64,000 nucleotides of DNA from Robiginitalea biformata HTCC2501 (lineage in GTDB: Bacteria; Bacteroidota; Bacteroidia; Flavobacteriales; Flavobacteriaceae): NCBI RefSeq assembly GCF_000024125.1, contig NC_013222.1, positions 558,001 through 622,000 on the forward strand, read 5' to 3'. The translations under genes were made by a program, and so were the position numbers. Below, piece by piece: positions 8,501 through 16,704 of the stretch (its first letter is position 1; every line of letters starts with the position of its first letter). Under the pieces are notes generated by a model. That model saw nothing but the letters and a program-made list of their open reading frames with translations. It made no database searches and had not been told where the DNA came from.

Positions 8501-9943
8501 CTATGCCTTTTCCCTCGGCAGGTATACCGTGAAGACGGTACCTTTTCCCTTCTGAGAGGTAAATTCAATCCTGCCGCCATAGGTTTCCACAATGGTTTTG
8601 ACCATTCCCAGGCCGAGCCCCATCCCGCTGCTTTTGGTAGTGAATTTGGGTTCAAACACTTTGTCGCGGTTGTCTGCTTCGATGCCTATGCCGTTGTCGG
8701 CCACCATGATCTTGACAAAACCGTCCTCGGCTGCCACAGACACCAGGATTCGCGGGTGGTCCACCTCCGGGACCGCCTGGATGGCGTTCTTAACCAGGTT
8801 GGTCACCACCCGGATGAGCTGCGTCCGGTCCATTTTGGCAATGATCTCCTGCTCATCGGCCATAAAGTGGATATAAGGCTCGTTGAAAATGTCCAGGGCG
8901 AGCTTGACGATTTCCACCACGTTGAGCGTTTCGTTCTGCTGGGCGGGCATCTTCGCAAAATTCGAGAAGGCCGAGGCAATGCTGCTCAGCGTGTCGATCT
9001 GCTGGATGAGCGTTTTGGAAAACTCGGCAACCTGCCGGCCCACATCCGGGTCCCGGGGGTCGAATTTCCGCTCAAAACTCTGCACGCTCAGCCGCATGGG
9101 CGTGAGCGGGTTCTTGATTTCGTGGGCCACCTGTTTGGCCATTTCCCGCCAGGCCTGTTCCCGCTCGCTCCGCGCGAGCTTTGTAGCGCTGAGCTCCAAC
9201 TCGTCGATCATGCTGTTATAGGCGTCGATCAGCTTGCCGATCTCCTCGCTGGGATCGTCCAGGAAAATCTTTTCGTTGGTCCGGGCCAGGCGCGTATGGG
9301 TGAGCTTGTCCGATACGGTTTCCAGCGACCGGGTAATGTACTTGGAAATAAAGTAGGCCAGGGCAATCGCGCTCAAAAGCATGATCAGGTAGACCGCCCC
9401 CAGGCGCATCATGAACTCCCCGAGTTCCATGTCGTAAAAGGAATTCTCCTCAAAATAGGGCAGGTTCAGGATCCCGATGGGTTTAAACCGGCTGTCAGTG
9501 ATAAAGGAATACGAAGCCTGGTAGTTGTCACCCGCTGCAGCCGCCGATTCCACATAGCGCTTTTCCATGCTCCCCCTGAGCGCATTGAGCACATGGGCAT
9601 CCAGACAGAGGGAAACCGAGTCGTTGTCGAATTTCGGGCGCGAGCTTTTGATCAGCTGCCCGTCCAGGTCGTAGATGTTGAAGTTTGCGTTCTCGATGAT
9701 CGCGATCCGGTAGATCTCGTCCTTGAATATCAACCCGAGGTTTTCGGTAGTGACCGGGTAGGTAGTGCGCTGCAGGGCAAAGGTAATGGCCTGCTTGATT
9801 TGCTCCTCCTTCCGCTCCAGGCGGTCCTGGTGGTAATCCTGTGCCTGTTCCCTGTACTGGTAGACGGTGACCCCGGCAATCAACACGGACGCGATCAGGA
9901 CCAGGAGGATCATCGATACGAAGATCCGGGACCGTAAAGACAT
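8501..9943 (-). CDS. NtrY-like sensor histidine kinase (orphan)
   Basis: A 480-residue membrane sensor kinase. TM1 lies near residues 6-28, followed by an extracytoplasmic sensing region of about 150 residues. TM2 is near 186-206, then a HAMP linker. The phospho-acceptor helix HEIKNPLTPMRLSVQSF centres on about residue 273, and the HATPase_c N, G1 and G2 boxes (NLVKNAIQA, DNGIGIE, GMGLGLGM) are intact. The LTPMRLS H-box is typical of NtrY-type kinases. The start at ATG 9943 is preferred over an upstream TTG at 9955. No response regulator gene adjoins it. Confidence 0.9.
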   Translation of the reverse strand: MSLRSRIFVSMILLVLIASVLIAGVTVYQYREQAQDYHQDRLERKEEQIKQAITFALQRTTYPVTTENLGLIFKDEIYRIAIIENANFNIYDLDGQLIKSSRPKFDNDSVSLCLDAHVLNALRGSMEKRYVESAAAAGDNYQASYSFITDSRFKPIGILNLPYFEENSFYDMELGEFMMRLGAVYLIMLLSAIALAYFISKYITRSLETVSDKLTHTRLARTNEKIFLDDPSEEIGKLIDAYNSMIDELELSATKLARSEREQAWREMAKQVAHEIKNPLTPMRLSVQSFERKFDPRDPDVGRQVAEFSKTLIQQIDTLSSIASAFSNFAKMPAQQNETLNVVEIVKLALDIFNEPYIHFMADEQEIIAKMDRTQLIRVVTNLVKNAIQAVPEVDHPRILVSVAAEDGFVKIMVADNGIGIEADNRDKVFEPKFTTKSSGMGLGLGMVKTIVETYGGRIEFTSQKGKGTVFTVYLPREKA

Positions 9944-10025
9944 CTTTTTGAACAAGGCGATCGGGTTTCCGCTAAGATAGCAATAATCGGACCAAAAGCA
10001 GGTTTATCGGGGGCTTCCCAAATGG

Positions 10026-10580
10026 TCAATCGGGCTTGCCGGACCGCTCCCTGAGGCGCCTGTAAAGCCGGATGCCGAGCATCAGCAGCACCGCCAACGC
10101 CAATAGGCCTGCCAGGCCGAACATCCAGTCGATACTGTTCTTGAGTACGGCCAGGAAAACCACCGCAAACAAGATGAGCGTGGCCCCCTCGTTCCAGATC
10201 CGCATAAATCGGGAGGTGTAGGAAATCTGCCCGCGCTGGAAGCGCAGGTACATGCGGTGCATCACCAGGTGGTATATGATCAGCAATACCACAAACCCGA
10301 GCTTCACGTGCATCCAGGGCTGGGAGAGCCATCCGGGCATGATCCAGAGCAGCACCAGGGCAGAGGCGATGCAGAGCACGGCCGACGGCCAGGTAATGAT
10401 CTGCCAGAGCCGGCGTTCCATCACCCGGAACTGGTTGCCCAGTACCCGGGCTTCCGTCTCGGGTTTTTCGAGGGCTTCAATATGGTAGATAAACAGCCGG
10501 GGCATGTAGAAAAGCCCGGCAAACCAGGTCACCACAAAGATCAGGTGGAGGGATTTGATATAGTTGTAATAGTCGGCCAT
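10026..10580 (-). CDS. hemJ: HemJ-type protoporphyrinogen IX oxidase (CopD/UPF0093 family)
   Basis: A 184-residue polytopic membrane protein with four or five helices. The first helix carries the HemJ signature LHLIFVVTWFAGLFYMPRLFIYH. HemJ oxidises protoporphyrinogen IX to protoporphyrin IX in bacteria lacking HemG or HemY. The nearby heme operon lacks hemG/hemY, which supports this role for the gene about 20 kb away. An N-terminal YYNYIKSLH leads directly into the membrane, with no signal peptide. It lies between brnQ and the histidine kinase on the minus strand. Assignment rests on signature residues, not a search. Confidence 0.8.
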   Translation of the reverse strand: MADYYNYIKSLHLIFVVTWFAGLFYMPRLFIYHIEALEKPETEARVLGNQFRVMERRLWQIITWPSAVLCIASALVLLWIMPGWLSQPWMHVKLGFVVLLIIYHLVMHRMYLRFQRGQISYTSRFMRIWNEGATLILFAVVFLAVLKNSIDWMFGLAGLLALAVLLMLGIRLYRRLRERSGKPD

Positions 10581-10626
10581 TGCCAGGAGTTTCTCCCGGT
10601 AAACTTACGCCATCCGGCCCATCCGG

Positions 10627-11895
10627 TCAAATCCGCCGCTGCAAGAACCTGCCCGCCAGGAAAACGCATACTGCCGGCAGCAACCAGGGAAGGCCAAACG
10701 ACCGCAGCGGGATCCAGCTCACGGCACCTTCCGGAATGGCCCCCGGCCAGAGGCTTTCCACAAAATCCGGGATGCTGAACAACAAGGTAACGGCAACCAC
10801 CGCCCGGAACAGCCGGGGGGGCGTATACCGGGCCGGCATCGCATTCAGCCCGATCAGCACAATGGTCAGCGGGTAGATAAACAACAGGGCCGGGAGGGCC
10901 ACCGAGATAATATAAGCTACGGGGAGTTGGCCAAAAAGCACCCCTGTCGCACACCCGGCAAGGGCCGTCAGGGTATAGGCCCGGGGCGAATCCCCGAAAC
11001 GGGATCGCGCGTAGTCCGAAGCGCCGGTGACCACGCCGACGGCCGTTGTAAAACAGGCCAGGCCAATCAGCAGGCTCAGCAACGCCTGGCTCCGCGCCCC
11101 AAGGGCATATTCCGTCACCTCCCGGAGCAGCCGGGTACGGGTTACCTCCTCCGGGACCCACCCGGTCATGGCAGCCCCACTGTACATCAGGCCCGTATAG
11201 AGCAACAACAGGCACATTCCCGCAAACAGCCCGGCGAGCGCAATCGCCCGGAACCGCTGCCCGAAATCCAGGCCGGGGTTTTCCAGCCGGAGGGAAACGA
11301 GAATCACCCCGCCGCAAACCACAGCGCCGATGGCGTCAAAGGTCTGGTACCCTTCCTGCAAACCCGCCGTAAATGGTGCCGACAGGGTACGGGCCGTCAT
11401 GACATCCGGCGGCCAGAACAGGATGCTGCCGATCAGGAGGACCAGGACCAGCAGGATCACCGGGGTGAGGTATTTGCCGATAAGGCTGCCCAGTTTTGAA
11501 CGGTTCATCACCAGGAAAAACACGAGGGCGAAATACACCAGGCTGGTGAGCCAGGGCGGGCTCCCAAGATAGGGCGCCACGGCCATTTCATGGGTTACCG
11601 ATGCCGTCCGGGGAGAAGGCAGGGCGAGCGAAATGGCATAGATCAGGAAACAGTAGACGGCGCTGAACCCCGGGGAGACTTTTTTGGCAAAGTCGAACAT
11701 GCTGCCCTGCAACCGGGAGTGTGCGAGGATCCCGAGCATCGGGATCAATACGGCCGACACGCAAAAGCCCAGGCAGACGAGCCACCAGAGCGGCCCGGCC
11801 CGCCATCCCATCTGTGGGGGGAGGATCAGGTTGCCCGCCCCGAAAAACAGGGAAAACAGGGCGAGCCCGAGGATGATGATGGATTTTCGGCTCAT
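10627..11895 (-). CDS. brnQ: Branched-chain amino acid carrier BrnQ family
   Basis: A 422-residue secondary transporter with about 12 predicted helices, of the LIVCS (BrnQ) family that takes up leucine, isoleucine and valine with Na+ or H+. The N-terminus (LGLALFSLFFGAGNLILPPQMG) is the conserved family opening, and YCFLIYAISLALPSPRTASVTHEMAVAPYL marks the next conserved region. Length is normal. The gene is the upstream member of a minus-strand run with hemJ, with a 46-bp gap. Confidence 0.9.
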   Translation of the reverse strand: MSRKSIIILGLALFSLFFGAGNLILPPQMGWRAGPLWWLVCLGFCVSAVLIPMLGILAHSRLQGSMFDFAKKVSPGFSAVYCFLIYAISLALPSPRTASVTHEMAVAPYLGSPPWLTSLVYFALVFFLVMNRSKLGSLIGKYLTPVILLVLVLLIGSILFWPPDVMTARTLSAPFTAGLQEGYQTFDAIGAVVCGGVILVSLRLENPGLDFGQRFRAIALAGLFAGMCLLLLYTGLMYSGAAMTGWVPEEVTRTRLLREVTEYALGARSQALLSLLIGLACFTTAVGVVTGASDYARSRFGDSPRAYTLTALAGCATGVLFGQLPVAYIISVALPALLFIYPLTIVLIGLNAMPARYTPPRLFRAVVAVTLLFSIPDFVESLWPGAIPEGAVSWIPLRSFGLPWLLPAVCVFLAGRFLQRRI

Positions 11896-12127
11896 GGGTT
11901 GAATCAGGGCTGCGCCAGGCGGCGTTTTGACAGGTGGCAGCGGTGATTCGTCGAAAATAAATAAAATTCACCGGCAGCGCTCAATAAATCGGCATTTGCC
12001 GTCGTTGTCTTTGAAGGAACAGCTACAAGAGTGCACTATAGGGAAATGAAGGGAATCGGAAATCAATTCGGTTGCCGCTTTACACCGCCCAAATCGGGAG
12101 CGACAGCCCTAACCAAAAACCTACGCC

Positions 12128-12358
12128 ATGAAGAAGCTCTTCTGCTCCATCTTCGGACACCACTTCTCGGTTTCCAAAAAGGTAACCTCACACATCAAGG
12201 AATACAGCTGCCTGCACTGCGGCAAACAGGTAACCACGGACGTCAGCGGGAACCTTTCAACGCTGACCCCCGAACTGCGCGAAATCAACCGGACCCTGGA
12301 ACACATCTACCAGAAGCGCCACGCTTCCCATTCTCACCCGCAGCACCAGGTTGCCTGA
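12128..12358 (+). CDS. Small CxxC protein, 76 aa, unknown function
   Basis: A short basic protein, MKKLFCSIFGHHFSVSKK, with a C-terminal pair SCLHCGKQVT. The early cysteine, histidines and CxxC could form a small zinc site, as in DUF1660-like mini-proteins. The frame is bounded by thiL on the opposite strand, which ends one base later (convergent). No partner is evident. Confidence 0.6.
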   Translation: MKKLFCSIFGHHFSVSKKVTSHIKEYSCLHCGKQVTTDVSGNLSTLTPELREINRTLEHIYQKRHASHSHPQHQVA

Positions 12359-13414
12359 TTATTCGCCGGCACTGCCAAACGCATTCCAACCCCGCGCCGT
12401 CAGGTCTATCTGCTCGCCCGCGCGCGTAACCAGTTGTGCCCCGGCCTCCTTTTCGGCCATATGGCCGATTACGGTGAGGGATGGGTTCCCTTTGATTTTC
12501 GGGAAGTCCTCCTGCCGGATCGTAAAAAGCAACTCATAGTCCTCCCCGCCGCTCAGGGCCACGGTGGTACTATCCAGATTAAACTCCTCGCATACCGCCT
12601 GGGCCGAAGGATCCAGCGGGATTTTATCCTCAAACAACCGGCAACCCAGCTGCCCCGATTCGCACAGGTGCAGAATCTCCGATGAGAGCCCGTCGCTGAT
12701 GTCGATCATGGCCGTGGGCCGGACTTCCAGCTTGCCGAGCAACTCCACGATGTCCTTCCGGGCCTCCGGCTTGAGCTGCCGCTCCACCAGGTAGCTGTAG
12801 GGTTCCAGGTCGGGTTGGTGGCGCGGGTTGACCTTGAAGACCTCCTGTTCCCGCCGGAGCACCTGCAACCCGAGGTACGCCCCCCCGATATCGCCGCTGA
12901 CAACCAGCAGGTCGTTGGGTTTTGCGCCGGACCTCCGGACCGCGGTGCCCTTGGGAGCCTGGCCAATAGCCGTAACGCTGATAATCAGCCCCTTGTTGGA
13001 CGAGGTGGTATCCCCCCCTACCACGTCCACCCCGTAGATCTTCCCCGCCAGGGCAATCCCGGCGTACAACTCCTCGAGGGCCTCCAGGGGGAAGCGGTTG
13101 GAAACTGCCAGGGAAACGGTGGCCTGGGTGGCCTGCATGTTCATGGCGTACACATCGCTCAGGTTGACGATCATCGCCTTGTACCCCAGGTGTTTCAGGG
13201 GGGCGTATCCCAGGTCAAAATGGACGCCTTCCACCAGCATGTCGGTGGTTACCGCAACCTCAGTGTCCCCGATGGCCAGCAGGGCTGCATCGTCCCCGAT
13301 GCCCTCCAGGGTGGTGGGCTGACGGAGTTCCAGGTGCTGTGTCAGGTGGCGGATCAGGCCAAATTCCCCGAGTTTCCCGAGGTCGGTGGATGGGTGGTCT
13401 TTGTCTTCAAACAT
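12359..13414 (-). CDS. thiL: Thiamine-monophosphate kinase
   Basis: A 351-residue ThiL of the PurM/AIRS-like fold, which phosphorylates thiamine monophosphate to the active cofactor thiamine diphosphate. Conserved blocks include GIGDDAALLAIGDTEVAVTTD near residues 37-57, the metal-binding VVGGDTTSS, and VSGDIGGAYLGLQVL. The start at 13414 (MFEDKDHPSTDLGKLGEFGL) is chosen because upstream in-frame sequence overlaps the promoter. The TATTTTTG -7 box lies only 4 nt before the ATG, so the transcript is probably leaderless. Thiamine synthesis genes are not in the window. Confidence 0.93.
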   Translation of the reverse strand: MFEDKDHPSTDLGKLGEFGLIRHLTQHLELRQPTTLEGIGDDAALLAIGDTEVAVTTDMLVEGVHFDLGYAPLKHLGYKAMIVNLSDVYAMNMQATQATVSLAVSNRFPLEALEELYAGIALAGKIYGVDVVGGDTTSSNKGLIISVTAIGQAPKGTAVRRSGAKPNDLLVVSGDIGGAYLGLQVLRREQEVFKVNPRHQPDLEPYSYLVERQLKPEARKDIVELLGKLEVRPTAMIDISDGLSSEILHLCESGQLGCRLFEDKIPLDPSAQAVCEEFNLDSTTVALSGGEDYELLFTIRQEDFPKIKGNPSLTVIGHMAEKEAGAQLVTRAGEQIDLTARGWNAFGSAGE

Positions 13415-13418
13415 GGTA

Positions 13419-13426
13419 CAAAAATA
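13419..13426 (-). promoter_or_regulatory. -7 box of thiL, abutting the start codon
   Basis: TATTTTTG on the minus strand matches TAnnTTTG and ends 4 nt before the thiL ATG. Transcription would begin at or next to the start codon. Confidence 0.6.
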
Positions 13427-13470
13427 AGGCGGATCGTTATTATCGCGTATCTTTAAATCAAAAATACAGC

Positions 13471-14748
13471 GTGGAAAAGCCTGCTTCCCGAATCCTGAGG
13501 GTCCTCGTCCTATGTATCCTGCTCCTGAGTTCCTGTTCCCGTTCGGACGACGCCCCCGGTGACGGGCTCGCCCCGGGGCCGAACCCGAATCCAAATCCCG
13601 GCGGATCGGCCGGGGAACCCACGGGCTTTACCCCCTGCGAGAACGGCATGGCCGGGGCGTACCCCTGTTCGGGGCTCGACCTGGTAGCCCGCCTGGACCT
13701 GGAAGTTTTCTCCGCCACTTCGGGGAACGACATCTGGGGATGGGCCGACCCTGCAGACGGGACGGAATACGCCCTGGTGGGCCTGAACAACGGCACCGCC
13801 TTTATTTCTCTGGCCGACCCGGAAAACCCCGTCTACCTCGGGAAACTGCCCACCCACACCGTCGCCAGCGCCTGGAGGGACATCAAGGTCTATGCGAACC
13901 ATGCCTTTATCGTTTCGGAAGCCGACGGGCATGGGATGCAGGTCTTTGACCTGACCCGGTTGCGGGATGTTTCCAACCCCCCGCAGACTTTTTCCGCTAC
14001 TACGCACTATTCCGCCTTCGGGAATGCGCACAACCTGGTGATCGAGGAGTCCTCCGGGTTTGCCTATGCGGTGGGGACCGGCCCGGAATTGCCCTATCAG
14101 GGCGGGCCGCACTTTATCGACCTCGCCGACCCTGCAGCCCCCTCCGACACAGGCGGATTTGCCACTGCCGGCTATACGCACGACGCCCAGGTAGTGCTGT
14201 ACCAGGGGCCGGATGCGGACTATGCGGGACGGGAAATTTTGGTGGGGGCCAACGAATCCGAGGTGGTGATCCTGGACGTTACGGACAAGGGAGCCCCCTT
14301 TGAGATTGCGGGACTGGATTACAGCAATCTCGGCTATACGCACCAGGGCTGGTTTACCGAAGACCACCGGTTTTTTATCCTGGGCGATGAACTGGACGAA
14401 CTGAATTTCGGCCTGAACAGCCGGACCCTGGTCTTCGATTTTACGGACCTGGACAACCCGGTTCTGTCGTTCTCCTATTCCGGGCCCACTACCGCCATCG
14501 ACCACAACGGTTACGTGCTCGGCGACGTATTTTACCTGGCCAATTACACGGCGGGCATCCGCCTGCTGGACATTTCCGGCATTGCCGGGGGAGAGATGGC
14601 AGAAACCGCTTATTTCGATACCTTTCCGGACTCTGACAGTCCGGCCTTCAGCGGGGTCTGGAGCGTCTATCCCTACCTCCCCAGCGGGCATATCCTGGTA
14701 GGGGATATCAACCGGGGGCTCTTCGTACTCAAGCCTTCCAACCCATGA
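13471..14748 (+). CDS. Choice-of-anchor B family lipoprotein (LVIVD-type repeats)
   Basis: A 425-residue surface or periplasmic lipoprotein. The chosen GTG start gives a textbook lipoprotein signal, with lipobox LLSSC about 20 residues in, then a Gly/Pro/Asn-rich linker (PGPNPNPNPGGS). The rest holds LVIVD-like units (YALVGLNNGTAFISLADPEN, HAFIVSEADGHGMQVFDLTR), as in choice-of-anchor B proteins that form a propeller. A TATCTTTA box at 13448-13455 supports the GTG start over the longer frame. Its stop overlaps the next lipoprotein gene by 4 bp. Function is unknown. Confidence 0.82.
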   Translation: MEKPASRILRVLVLCILLLSSCSRSDDAPGDGLAPGPNPNPNPGGSAGEPTGFTPCENGMAGAYPCSGLDLVARLDLEVFSATSGNDIWGWADPADGTEYALVGLNNGTAFISLADPENPVYLGKLPTHTVASAWRDIKVYANHAFIVSEADGHGMQVFDLTRLRDVSNPPQTFSATTHYSAFGNAHNLVIEESSGFAYAVGTGPELPYQGGPHFIDLADPAAPSDTGGFATAGYTHDAQVVLYQGPDADYAGREILVGANESEVVILDVTDKGAPFEIAGLDYSNLGYTHQGWFTEDHRFFILGDELDELNFGLNSRTLVFDFTDLDNPVLSFSYSGPTTAIDHNGYVLGDVFYLANYTAGIRLLDISGIAGGEMAETAYFDTFPDSDSPAFSGVWSVYPYLPSGHILVGDINRGLFVLKPSNP

Positions 14749-16157
14749 GCAGCCGGATAAAAAATACGGCCTGCCCGGGCATTGGCGGGCGGCGGCCTGC
14801 AGGCCTTCTGCAGTATGGATTCGCATCCCTGCTCATTGCCGGGATGCTCGTTGCACTCCTGTCTGCGTGCAGCCGGGATGCCGGGGACCTCCCCGCCCCG
14901 GGCGCCGGCCAGACCGGGGAAATCCAGTGGGCGAAAACCTTTGGCGGCAGCGGGGCCGAAACCGCCCGTTCCATCATCGCAACCCGGGACGGCGGCCTGG
15001 CCATCCTGGGCTTTTCCGAAAGTACGGACGGCGACCTCTCGGACAAGGCCACAGCCGTCAACGACTACTGGCTGCTGAAACTGGACGCCGCGGGCAACCG
15101 GGAATGGACGCGCACCTATGGCGGCAGCAAGGACGACCGGGGCCAGGCCGTGGTGGAGCTCTCGGACGGGGGGTACGCCATCACGGGCTACGCCATGAGC
15201 GACGACGGGGACGGGTCCAACAACGAAGGCTTTCACGACAACTGGGTGCTGCGCCTGGACGCCGCCGGGGAGATTCTTTGGGAGCGCAGTTTCGGCTTTT
15301 CGGGCCACGACCACAGCTACGACCTTTTGGAAACCGACGACGGAGGGCTGTTTTTCATCGGCTTTCTGGATCTCACCGCCGCCCGGGCCGACGGGTATGC
15401 CGAAAAAAACCCGTATGCCACCCGCCACGGCGTGGGGGAGTTCTGGTGCACGAAACTCAGCGCGGACGGGTCGCTCCAATGGCGGTATTACTTTGGGGGC
15501 ACGGACAACGACCGGGCCCATGCCGCAGTCGCTGCGCCGGACGGGGGCTTTGTGATGGCGGGTTTTTCGGAAAGCGACGACTTCGACATCAGCCAGCCAA
15601 ACGGCAGCTATGACTTCTGGGTGGTCAAGGTAAACCGGCAGGGGGAATTGCAATGGGAAACCAACCTCGGGGGGACCGGCATCGATATCGCCTCGGATAT
15701 CGCGGCAGATCCGCGGGGCGGCTACCTGGTAGCGGGCCAAAGCTTCAGCACGGATGGGGATATCTCTGCCAACCGGGGGGAGTCGGATGTCTGGGTGGTC
15801 CGCCTGGACCCGGCCGGGAATATGCTCTGGGAGCAGAGTTACGGCGGGCCGGCCTTTGATGCAGCGGAGTCCATCGCGCTAACCTCGGACGGGAATTTCC
15901 TGATATCGGGTACCACCCGCAGCAGCAACGCGAACCTGCAAAACGCAGGGGAAAACGACGTACTGCTGCTGAAAATCGACGGGGCGGGCCGGCTGCTCTG
16001 GCAAACCACGTACGGGGGCCCGGGCATCGACCTCGGTTTCGACGCCGTGGAAGCAGCCGACGGTTCCATCTACGTGGCCGGGGAGCTCTCCCCGGACGGC
16101 AGCCCCGGGCTCGCCCCCCTGGGGGAAACCGACCTGTTGCTGCTCAAAATCCGCTAG
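14745..16157 (+). CDS. Seven-repeat beta-propeller lipoprotein
   Basis: A 470-residue lipoprotein with a long signal (lipobox ALLSAC near residues 37-42). The mature protein is about seven repeats of 55-75 residues. Each reads roughly W-x-(R/K)-x-(F/Y)-GG-x3-D/E, then DGG(Y/F)xxxG(F/Y), then D.W(L/V)(L/V)(K/R)LD..G. The units start near IQWAKTFGG, REWTRTYGG, ILWERSFGF, LQWRYYFGG, LQWETNLGG, MLWEQSYGG and LLWQTTYGG. Seven such units predict a seven-bladed propeller. It is translationally coupled (ATGA) to the LVIVD lipoprotein gene. No enzymatic motif was seen; a binding or scaffold role is inferred. Confidence 0.8.
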   Translation: MSSRIKNTACPGIGGRRPAGLLQYGFASLLIAGMLVALLSACSRDAGDLPAPGAGQTGEIQWAKTFGGSGAETARSIIATRDGGLAILGFSESTDGDLSDKATAVNDYWLLKLDAAGNREWTRTYGGSKDDRGQAVVELSDGGYAITGYAMSDDGDGSNNEGFHDNWVLRLDAAGEILWERSFGFSGHDHSYDLLETDDGGLFFIGFLDLTAARADGYAEKNPYATRHGVGEFWCTKLSADGSLQWRYYFGGTDNDRAHAAVAAPDGGFVMAGFSESDDFDISQPNGSYDFWVVKVNRQGELQWETNLGGTGIDIASDIAADPRGGYLVAGQSFSTDGDISANRGESDVWVVRLDPAGNMLWEQSYGGPAFDAAESIALTSDGNFLISGTTRSSNANLQNAGENDVLLLKIDGAGRLLWQTTYGGPGIDLGFDAVEAADGSIYVAGELSPDGSPGLAPLGETDLLLLKIR

Positions 16158-16286
16158 CGCGTTGGCAGGGGCATCCCGCATGCCGCCGGAAGACACCGGC
16201 CAACCCCAGTAAAACCAATAGATAACACCAATCCCCATATACGTTATAATAATGTTAGGAATGATGGGAAACCCGCCTGTTTTGGC

Positions 16287-16294
16287 TATATTTG
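16287..16294 (+). promoter_or_regulatory. -7 box of the suf operon
   Basis: TATATTTG matches TAnnTTTG. The expected transcription start, a few bases downstream, would fall at the edge of the palindromic operator at 16301-16319. Confidence 0.6.
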
Positions 16295-16300
16295 TGCACT

Positions 16301-16319
16301 ATTTAGAATAAATCCAAAT
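16301..16319 (+). promoter_or_regulatory. Candidate iron/Fe-S operator of the suf operon
   Basis: ATTTAGAATAAATCCAAAT is a 19-bp imperfect palindrome between the -7 box and the sufA ATG (16324). A near-identical 19-bp palindrome, ATTTAGATTAATTCTAAAT, occurs in the araC-hemA intergenic region. Its position over the transcription start suits a repressor. The regulator is not in the window. Confidence 0.5.
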
Positions 16320-16323
16320 TCGA

Positions 16324-16653
16324 ATGATCAAAGTATCGGAAACAGCCCGCCAGAAAGTCGTCTCCCTCATGCAGGAGGAAGGCTTCAACGCCGGCACGGA
16401 TTACGTCCGGGTCGGGGTAAAGAGCGGCGGTTGCAGCGGTTTGTCCTACGAGCTCCGTTTTGACCGGGAAGCCGACGAGGCCGACAAGGTCTTTGAGGAC
16501 AATTCCGTTCGGATTATCGTGGATAAAAAAAGCTTTTTATACCTGGTGGGGACTACGCTCGAGTACTCCGGCGGGTTGAACGGCAAGGGGTTTGTTTTTA
16601 ACAACCCGAATGCCCAGCGCACCTGTGGCTGCGGGGAGAGCTTCTCCCTGTAG
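16324..16653 (+). CDS. sufA: A-type Fe-S carrier SufA/IscA (HesB family)
   Basis: A 109-residue A-type carrier that passes assembled clusters from the SufBCD scaffold to target proteins. The three conserved cysteines are visible in VKSGGCSGLSYELRF (about residue 38) and in the C-terminal TCGCGESFSL. It is the first gene of the suf locus, with TATATTTG upstream and a palindromic operator next to its ATG. A GC-rich hairpin separates it from sufB. Confidence 0.93.
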   Translation: MIKVSETARQKVVSLMQEEGFNAGTDYVRVGVKSGGCSGLSYELRFDREADEADKVFEDNSVRIIVDKKSFLYLVGTTLEYSGGLNGKGFVFNNPNAQRTCGCGESFSL

Positions 16654-16659
16654 GCCCGA

Positions 16660-16677
16660 CCGGCCGGAAAAGGCCGG
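16660..16677 (+). promoter_or_regulatory. Intergenic hairpin between sufA and sufB
   Basis: CCGGCC pairs with GGCCGG around a GGAAAA loop. No U-run follows, so this looks less like a terminator than an RNA processing or stability element setting sufA against sufB levels. Confidence 0.4.
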
Positions 16678-16704
16678 GGGCTGGTAATTATCAGAAAGAC
16701 ACTT

